From: UBA6115 sp964346355 | GTDB taxonomy: Bacteria; Bacillota; Clostridia; Christensenellales; Aristaeellaceae | DNA: 9,959 bases | Reading direction: 5' to 3' | Assembly (NCBI GenBank): GCA_964346355.1 | Contig: CAYFUH010000049.1 | Location: 1-9,959 of the forward strand | Part shown: piece after piece, positions 5,328 to 9,959 of the stretch | How the letters are laid out: every line of letters begins with the position of its first letter | Numbering within the stretch: position 1 is the first letter of the stretch | Made by a program: the position numbers and the translations under genes | The notes under the pieces: model-generated | Told to the model about the DNA's origin: nothing | The model's input: only the letters and a program-made list of their open reading frames with translations | Database searches by the model: none

Positions 5328-5958
5328 TCAGCGCGCTGGACGCGCCGATGCGGGCGCAGCCCTGGTTGATGTAGCCTTCAATGGCTTCCTTTGTACGGAT
5401 GCCGCCGGAGGCCTTCATCTTGACCTCAGGCGCGATGTGTTGTTTAAACAGTTCAATGTCCTCAGGGGTGGCGCCGCCGGTGCCAAAGCCGGTGGAGGTT
5501 TTGATGTAATCCGCGCCGGCATCCGACACGCAGGCGCACAGGGCTTCTTTTTCCGACTCGCTCAAAGCGCAGGTTTCGATGATGACCTTGAGGATCTTGC
5601 CGCCGCAGGCCGCCTTGACCTCGCGGATTTCCTCGGTGATGCGGTCAAAATCACCCGCCTTGGCATCGCCGATGTGGATGACCATGTCCAGCTCATCCGC
5701 GCCCTCCAGCACGGCCTGCTGCGCTTCAAACACCTTCACACGGGTGGTGTTGTAGCCAAGCGGGAAGCCAATGACGGTGCACACAGCCAGGCGGTTGCCG
5801 TATTTTTCCTTCGCGCGCTTCACAAAGCGCGGGGGAATGCAGGCAGAGGCCATCCCGTTGTCCACCGCTTCCTTGCAGACCTGATCCACCTGCGCCCAGG
5901 TGGCGTCCGCCTTTAGGATGGTGTGATCAATATGTGAAAACACGGTTTGTTTATCCAT
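5328..5958 (-). CDS. deoC: deoxyribose-phosphate aldolase, C-terminus lost in gap
   Basis: 210 residues are readable before the N-run; family members of this type are about 215-225 long, so roughly ten residues and the stop codon are missing. The enzyme is a cytosolic class I aldolase that splits 2-deoxyribose 5-phosphate into glyceraldehyde 3-phosphate and acetaldehyde during deoxynucleoside breakdown. The TIM-barrel landmarks are intact: DHTILK at the first strand, ADELDMV with the catalytic Asp (D91), DYIKTSTGF with the Schiff-base lysine (K153), and KMKASGGIRT with the second essential lysine (K182). The ATG at 5958 has AAGGAG (complement of 5965-5970) 6 nt upstream. A good promoter and a palindrome lie just before it. 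No other nucleoside-catabolic gene is visible, though the gap could hide one. Confidence 0.93.
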
Positions 5959-5973
5959 GGTTTACTCCTTCCA

Positions 5974-5987
5974 GGGCAAACTTGCCC
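5974..5987. promoter_or_regulatory. palindromic candidate operator at the deoC start site
   Basis: GGGCAA, two bases, TTGCCC: a perfect 6-bp inverted repeat directly after the predicted deoC -10 element, covering about +1 to +14 and ending 3 bp before the ribosome binding site. This suits a repressor of nucleoside catabolism, but the regulator cannot be named. Confidence 0.45.
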
Positions 5988-5993
5988 GAATGC

Positions 5994-6022
5994 ATCATAA
6001 CAAACGCAGGAAGTGTTTTCAA
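5994..6022 (-). promoter_or_regulatory. predicted sigma-A promoter of deoC
   Basis: On the minus strand TTGAAA (6017-6022), a 17-bp spacer and TATGAT (5994-5999), each one mismatch from consensus. Transcription would start near 5987, giving a leader of about 29 nt. Confidence 0.7.
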
Positions 6023-6044
6023 GTCTGAAAGGGCTTTACACAGG

Positions 6045-6060
6045 GTATACAATAGTATAC
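6045..6060. repeat. paired GTATAC palindromes upstream of the GNAT-like gene
   Basis: Two copies of the self-complementary hexamer GTATAC separated by AATA form a near-symmetric 16-bp site. It lies 31 bp upstream of the TTG start at 6092 and close to TTTACA (6035-6040). It overlaps any plausible -10 of the plus-strand gene (TACAAT or TATACA), so it could be a regulator site, an AT-rich promoter core, or both. Confidence 0.4.
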
Positions 6061-6091
6061 AGAAGAGTTAGCGGGAAGGAGGGGAGTCCAT

Positions 6092-6364
6092 TTGGAGATC
6101 CTCTTTGATAAAGACCGTTTTTACATGGGCGGCAACCCGGACGCGCCCACGGCGTACATCCGCTTCCATCCGGTCGCGGACGATCAGATTCAGGTAATCA
6201 GCACCTTTACCGACCCCAGCCTGCGCGGGCAGGGCATCGCGCGAAAGCTGGTAGAAAAAGTGGCAGACTACGCGCGGGAGAACAACCTGAAAGTATCCGC
6301 CACCTGCTCCTACGCGCAAAAGGTGCTTTCGCAAGACACGTTTGCGGATGTATATACCGAATAA
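6092..6364 (+). CDS. small GNAT-family N-acetyltransferase (YjdJ-like)
   Basis: 90 residues, matching the short single-domain GNAT group often called YjdJ-like. The acetyl-CoA-binding motif A is seen as TDPSLRGQGIARKLVEKVADYARENN, with the R/QxxGxG/A loop at R45-A50. The ending (ATCSYAQKVL...FADVYTE) corresponds to the group's conserved C-S/P-Y-x-x-x segment before a final D-V/L. These are cytosolic acetyl-CoA-binding proteins; acceptor substrates are mostly unknown. The start is TTG at 6092, supported by AAGGAGG (6076-6082) 9 nt upstream; no in-frame ATG gives a full-length domain. It is divergent from deoC and lies 64 bp before hpf, with a hairpin between. Confidence 0.85.
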   Translation: MEILFDKDRFYMGGNPDAPTAYIRFHPVADDQIQVISTFTDPSLRGQGIARKLVEKVADYARENNLKVSATCSYAQKVLSQDTFADVYTE

Positions 6365-6380
6365 TCATCATGTGCCTCTT

Positions 6381-6398
6381 ACCCGGCCAGTGCCGGGT
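6381..6398 (+). terminator. small hairpin between the GNAT-like gene and hpf
   Basis: ACCCGGC, loop CAGT, GCCGGGT: a 7-bp GC-rich stem followed by an AT-rich but interrupted tail (TATTGAATATTTGCTT). It is weak as a rho-independent terminator. It may attenuate readthrough into hpf or stabilise the upstream message. Confidence 0.45.
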
Positions 6399-6428
6399 TA
6401 TTGAATATTTGCTTAGGAGGATGACCCC

Positions 6429-6968
6429 ATGAAGACGACCATGACAGCCAAAGGAATGACCATCACCCCCGCCATTGAGGAACGCGTCCTTCGCAAGACC
6501 CAGACCATGGCCAAGTACCTGCGCCCCGGCACGGAGATGATCGTGCGCATGCGCCGGGAGAAAAACCAGCGCATCGTGGAAATTACCGTGCCCATGAACG
6601 GCGTGATGCTGCGCTCGGAAGCCAGCAGCGAGGACAACCTGTTCATGTCCATTGACCGGGCGCTGGCCAAACTGGAGCGCCAGATTCTGCGCCACCGCAC
6701 CCGCCTGGACAAGCGCCTGCGCGAGGGCCTGCCGCAGGATCCCCAGCCCGAGTTTATTGAGGACCTCAACGTGGACGAGCAGCACGCCCGTCAGGTTGTG
6801 CGCAGCAAGACCTACACCGTGCGCCCCATGAGCCAGGAGGACGCCATCATGCAGATGGAGCTGCTGGGCCACAATTTCTTCGTGTATATTGACGTGGACA
6901 CCAATGATTCCCACGTGCTGTACCTGCGCAAGGACGGCAACCTGGGTTTGTTGGTCCCGGAGGCATAA
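6429..6968 (+). CDS. hpf: ribosome hibernation promoting factor, long form
   Basis: 179 residues. The N-terminal domain (about 1-100) has the beta-alpha-beta-beta-beta-alpha pattern and the basic helices (AKLERQILRHRTRLDKRLRE) that bind the 30S decoding region. After an acidic Pro-rich linker (about 101-118), the C-terminal dimerisation domain (about 123-179) is clear: RSKTYTVRPMSQEDAIMQMELLGHNFFVYIDVDT...VLYLRKDGNLGLL. The long form joins two 70S ribosomes into inactive 100S particles in stationary phase and is typical of Gram-positive bacteria. The start ATG has AGGAGG (6415-6420) 8 nt upstream. It ends before a strong terminator, so it is either monocistronic or the second gene after the GNAT-like gene. 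In many Firmicutes secA or prfB follows; here it does not. Confidence 0.95.
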   Translation: MKTTMTAKGMTITPAIEERVLRKTQTMAKYLRPGTEMIVRMRREKNQRIVEITVPMNGVMLRSEASSEDNLFMSIDRALAKLERQILRHRTRLDKRLREGLPQDPQPEFIEDLNVDEQHARQVVRSKTYTVRPMSQEDAIMQMELLGHNFFVYIDVDTNDSHVLYLRKDGNLGLLVPEA

Positions 6969-6971
6969 TAA

Positions 6972-7003
6972 ATACGAAACGCGTTAGCCCGCGTGTTTAG
7001 TAT
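6972..7003. repeat. imperfect hairpin after hpf
   Basis: ATAC.AAACGCG pairs with CGC..GTTT.GTAT across the loop TTAGCC, with a mismatch and a 2-base bulge. It has no T-run and lies immediately before the true terminator. It could be a 3'-protecting element of the hpf message. Confidence 0.35.
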
Positions 7004-7006
7004 CGT

Positions 7007-7034
7007 AAGCAGCCGCATCACACGGCTGCTTTTT
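7007..7034. terminator. rho-independent terminator of hpf
   Basis: AAGCAGCCG pairs with CGGCTGCTT around a 7-nt loop, followed by more T bases (7031-7034) on the plus strand. It lies 38 bp after the hpf stop and 6 bp beyond the stop of the convergent GH127 gene. For GH127 the tail is poor (TACGATACT), so termination in that direction is less certain. Confidence 0.8.
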
Positions 7035-7040
7035 AATGGC

Positions 7041-8957
7041 TTATTGTGTTTCGTGGACGAACACGCGCATCTCGTTTTCCCCGCGGTTGGCCCAGGCGTA
7101 ATAGGGGATGAAGGTGAGCGGCACGTCCTTCAACTGGCCGGGTGAGTCCGAATACAGCGAAGTCGTTTCTGATTGCAGGCGCAGCCCATCCGCGCGGATT
7201 ACCTGGTTGCCTGGGAAAGCGGCATCCTGCGCCCAGGTGAGCGCGGCATGCTTTGGCAGGAAGAGCTGGTGCAGGTGCTCCCCGTTGTCCACTTCCTCCA
7301 GGCAATACACCATGGGCCCCCGCATGAGGGCTACCTTGCCGGTTTCCTCAGCCACCAGGGGGTTTGCGTATACGCGCTTAGGCTGCATCTCAAGCTCCAG
7401 CGTAATCTCAGCGTCCTTGAAGGGCCCCTTGATGTGTAAATAGCCGTTCTGAAGCGCCGCGTCACAGGGTTTGCCGTTTATGCTCAACCTGTATTCCCGG
7501 CACCAGGCGGGCAGACGCAGCATCAGGTCATACGCGCCGTCAGAGGGACAAAGGTGGATGCTGCCCGCTGTGGGGTACTCTGTTTTAACAGTCAGGCGGA
7601 CATCCTGCCCATTCACCCTGGAAGTGATATCGCCCTGGATGTACAGATGAACGGCAAGCGCCTTATCCTTGACGGAATAGGCGTACAGCGCCAGGGAGGA
7701 CAGCAGCCGCGCCAGATTGGGCGGGCAGCAGGCGCAGCCAAACCACTTGGGCCGCACCGGCAGCACGTGGCGCTTGCGGTCGTCCTTTTTGCTGGCCTCA
7801 GGCAGCACGCTGAGGGGATTGACATAAAAGAAGTTCTGCATATCCAGCGACATGCCGGCCAGGCAGGTGTTGTACAGCGCGCGCTCCATGGTATCGGCAT
7901 ACTCACCGATCAGCTCCGCATCAAGCAGCCGTCTGCACAAAAAAATCAGCGCGATGCTGGCGCAGGTTTCAGCATAGGCGGTGTCCCCGGGCAGGTCATA
8001 ATCAAAGGTGAAGGCCTCCCCCAGGTGGGAGGAGCCCACGCCGCCGGTGATATACATCCGCTTTTGTGTGGCGTTTTGATACAGCGTCCGGCAGGCATTA
8101 AGAAGCGCCTGATCCTGTGTGCGCAGGGCCACGTCCGCCATGCCGGCTGCCATGTACAGCGCGCGGACGGCGTGCCCCTCCAGCGTGGTCTGTTCCAGCA
8201 CGGGCAGGTGGTGCTGGGCATAGGTGTGGCCATAGGCGCCGTGGGGCGGATAGTCCCGGCCCAGTCTGGCCTGCTCCAAAACGAAGTAGTTGGGCGACTG
8301 CCCGCGCTCCTTGATGAAGTATGCCGCAAGCGCCAGGTGGTTTTTGTCACCCGTGATGTCATACAGCTTGCACAGCGCCAGCTCAATCTCCTGATGGCCG
8401 GGGTAACCGCGCAGCTGGCCCTCACCCGGGCCGATATGCCGCGTGATGTGCGCCACCATCCGCTCCATCACCTTCAGCAACTTGTCCTTGCCCGTGGCCT
8501 GGTAGTAGGCGACGGCCGCCTCCAGCATGTGGCCGGCGGTGTACAATTCATGGTCGTCGCGCAGGTTGGTATAGCGCTTGTTGATGTCATGCAGCTGGTA
8601 GTAGGTGTTGAGGTAGCCGTCCTCCATCTGCGCCTTCTCCACTAAATCAATGGCGCTGTCGGCCAGCTGCTCCAGCTCCTCATCCGGGGCCAGCTGCAAT
8701 TGGTAGGCGACTGCCTCAATCCATTTGGCCAGGTCGCTGTCCTGGAAGACAAAGCCGTGATGCTTGCCTTCCCTCAAGCCGGCTGCGATCTCAAAATTAC
8801 GGATGCAGCCGGATTCCTCGCCGCCCGGCACCTCGTCATTCAGAGCCTTCCATTGGTAGGGCAGCATGCGCTCGCGCACGCCCTTGATGATGGGGCCAAA
8901 GAAGCCGCCTTCAAAGCGCGCGCTGGTAACGGATGAAAAAGGTCCATGTTGATACAT
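7041..8957 (-). CDS. GH127 family beta-L-arabinofuranosidase-like enzyme
   Basis: 638 residues, close to the about 650 usual for GH127, an (alpha/alpha)6-barrel family followed by beta domains. The zinc-thiolate active site characteristic of the family is complete: AETCASI supplies the Glu and Cys (E330, C332), and GCACCPPNLAR supplies the Cys pair (C410, C411). These match Glu338, Cys340, Cys417 and Cys418 of the bifidobacterial enzyme HypBA1, where the first Cys of the pair is the nucleophile. No signal peptide is seen, so it works in the cytosol on imported oligosaccharides. The ATG at 8957 has AAGGAG (complement of 8966-8971) 8 nt upstream. It is the second gene of an operon with a GH43 gene 16 bp upstream. 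Activity on beta-L-Araf is the family's founding activity, but other GH127 specificities exist. Confidence 0.92.
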   Translation of the reverse strand: MYQHGPFSSVTSARFEGGFFGPIIKGVRERMLPYQWKALNDEVPGGEESGCIRNFEIAAGLREGKHHGFVFQDSDLAKWIEAVAYQLQLAPDEELEQLADSAIDLVEKAQMEDGYLNTYYQLHDINKRYTNLRDDHELYTAGHMLEAAVAYYQATGKDKLLKVMERMVAHITRHIGPGEGQLRGYPGHQEIELALCKLYDITGDKNHLALAAYFIKERGQSPNYFVLEQARLGRDYPPHGAYGHTYAQHHLPVLEQTTLEGHAVRALYMAAGMADVALRTQDQALLNACRTLYQNATQKRMYITGGVGSSHLGEAFTFDYDLPGDTAYAETCASIALIFLCRRLLDAELIGEYADTMERALYNTCLAGMSLDMQNFFYVNPLSVLPEASKKDDRKRHVLPVRPKWFGCACCPPNLARLLSSLALYAYSVKDKALAVHLYIQGDITSRVNGQDVRLTVKTEYPTAGSIHLCPSDGAYDLMLRLPAWCREYRLSINGKPCDAALQNGYLHIKGPFKDAEITLELEMQPKRVYANPLVAEETGKVALMRGPMVYCLEEVDNGEHLHQLFLPKHAALTWAQDAAFPGNQVIRADGLRLQSETTSLYSDSPGQLKDVPLTFIPYYAWANRGENEMRVFVHETQ

Positions 8958-8973
8958 TATGTCTGCTCCTTTT

Positions 8974-9927
8974 TTAACCGCCCAGTTCCGGCCATTCCGG
9001 GCAGGTGATCAGGCGGTGGTATTCTTCCTCAGACAGCGGCAGCACCGTGCCGTGTTTGAAGCCATAGGGGAAGGAGAACTCCTGGCTGGCGCGCGAAAAG
9101 CGCCCGTCTGCCAAACTGTTTGCAATATAAGGGACATACCCCTGTCCTTTGCCGGGCACGCCAAAATAATCTACCAGCAGACAGAAGCGGCCATCGGGCA
9201 GGTAAAAGCCGGTGGGCGCCTCATAGTGCCCGCCGTCCTCCTGGGGCGGGTCAAAGGCAAAGCCGGGATGCGCGGCAAACGGCCCTTGCGCGCTGTCGCC
9301 CACCAGCAGGGTGACGCCGTTGGGGTTCTTCGTGCTTTTCACAAACAGGTACCATTTGCCCGCTTCTTCATACATGGCGGAATCAATCACCGGTGCGTCC
9401 GGCTTTTGGTAGAGCATAAAGGGCGCACTCCACGTGATAAAATCCTGTGTGCGCGCGGCCCAGATGGCGTGGCCTTTGTCTATTTGCTGTGCCAGGGTAG
9501 AGGACCAGTGCAGCAGATAGCTCGAATTCGCCGGGTCATAAAGAATGTCTGGCGCCCAGAGGCAGCCAAAGTCCGGCCCGTCAAATGTAACCTCCTGCTG
9601 TTTGTCCCAGTGGATCAAATCCCTGGATGCCCAGCTCATCAGGCATTTGCTGCCTTCCCGGATGATGACGCCCCAGTCATTCCGGTATTTCCCGGGCATG
9701 CCATAGGCTAAGGACAGGTCTGTCGCGAAGATGCGGTAGATGCCCTCCTTGTCCCTGATGATGGTCATGTCCCGCACGCCCAGGTCGCCCTTAAAGCTCC
9801 ACAACACGGGCTGGGCGCCGTTTAAGGCCTGCCAGTGAAAGCCATCCCGGCTGATGCCGAAATAGACCTGTTCCCCGTCCGGGGTTTTCTTTTCCTTGAA
9901 ATGGACAAACAGATAGCCGTAACTCAT
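8974..9927 (-). CDS. GH43 family glycoside hydrolase (arabinofuranosidase/xylosidase-like)
   Basis: 317 residues forming a single five-bladed propeller with no extra carbohydrate-binding module and no signal peptide, hence intracellular. Three acidic positions fit the inverting GH43 machinery: the Asp in LGVRDMTII (D53) as candidate base, the Asp in VIDSAMYEE (D182) as pKa modulator, and the Glu in HYEAPTGFYL (E236) as acid. WAPDILYD (124-131) is another family hallmark, and the repeated pattern of SxDxxHW (GISRDGFHW, WASRDLIHW) marks propeller blades. The ATG at 9927 has AAGGAG (complement of 9935-9940) 7 nt upstream. It is co-transcribed with the GH127 gene, so both probably trim L-arabinofuranosyl side chains. 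The promoter lies outside the window, and more operon genes may lie upstream of it. Confidence 0.88.
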   Translation of the reverse strand: MSYGYLFVHFKEKKTPDGEQVYFGISRDGFHWQALNGAQPVLWSFKGDLGVRDMTIIRDKEGIYRIFATDLSLAYGMPGKYRNDWGVIIREGSKCLMSWASRDLIHWDKQQEVTFDGPDFGCLWAPDILYDPANSSYLLHWSSTLAQQIDKGHAIWAARTQDFITWSAPFMLYQKPDAPVIDSAMYEEAGKWYLFVKSTKNPNGVTLLVGDSAQGPFAAHPGFAFDPPQEDGGHYEAPTGFYLPDGRFCLLVDYFGVPGKGQGYVPYIANSLADGRFSRASQEFSFPYGFKHGTVLPLSEEEYHRLITCPEWPELGG

Positions 9928-9959
9928 GGTTGCACTCCTTTACGGTTGGGTTTGAAGGG

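Noticed and set aside
5122..5916. 264-codon plus-strand open frame crossing the N-run
   Set aside because: It exists only because N bases contain no stop codons, and it is antisense to deoC and to the structured exporter leader.
7554..8645. 363-codon plus-strand open frame opposite the GH127 gene
   Set aside because: It is fully antisense to a gene with an intact zinc-thiolate active site. The Gly/Gln/His/Ala-rich product resembles no family and is the usual shadow of a GC-rich gene.
1..9959. CRISPR array, tRNA or rRNA genes, insertion sequences, phage genes
   Set aside because: I found no regularly spaced repeats, no tRNA-like cloverleaf, no rRNA-like stretch and no transposase, integrase or phage-type reading frame on either strand.

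Overview
The window looks like chromosome of an uncultivated, GC-rich Gram-positive anaerobe, most likely a gut Clostridia lineage. This is inferred from the long-form ribosome hibernation factor, strong AAGGAG-type ribosome binding sites before almost every gene, a split chromate-transporter pair and cytosolic plant-glycan hydrolases. A run of exactly 100 N at 5228-5327 marks a scaffold join in a draft assembly.

Layout, left to right. (1) 2-397: an OsmC-like protein, ending at a bidirectional terminator shared with a convergent, short formate/nitrite-transporter-like membrane protein (463-1065, minus). (2) 1066-1189: back-to-back promoters. The plus-strand one drives a tightly coupled three-gene operon (1190-2858) of two chromate-transporter half-proteins and the RNA 2',3'-cyclic phosphodiesterase ThpR. 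(3) 2839-3333 minus: a small secreted protein resembling only the N-lobe of a solute-binding protein. It overlaps thpR tail to tail and has its own promoter and a palindromic candidate operator. (4) 3484-5073 minus: a half-size ABC exporter with a structured leader. (5) The assembly gap, then deoC (minus, C-terminus lost in the gap) with a clear promoter and a palindrome at the predicted start site. (6) Plus strand: a small GNAT-like protein (TTG start) and the long hibernation factor hpf. (7) 7041-9927 minus: a GH43-GH127 operon for L-arabinofuranose-containing glycans.

The most interesting signal is the 154-nt leader of the ABC exporter (5074-5227, minus). It has its own ribosome binding site and an 8-codon ORF, MVRLRQSF, followed by four mutually complementary segments. 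Segment 1 pairs with 2 (7 bp). Segment 2 can instead pair with 3 (10 bp perfect). Segment 3 plus the following bases pairs with 4, the exporter's Shine-Dalgarno, in a stem of about 16 bp. This is the architecture of erm-type translational attenuators, and the peptide carries the Arg-Leu-Arg (+X+) motif at which macrolide-bound ribosomes stall. A ribosome stalled there would cover segment 1 and should free the exporter's ribosome binding site. I infer a macrolide-inducible (or similar ribosome-targeting drug-inducible) ABC efflux gene. I recognise no described example with this type of exporter, but I could not search.

I saw no rRNA, tRNA, CRISPR array, insertion sequence or phage gene.
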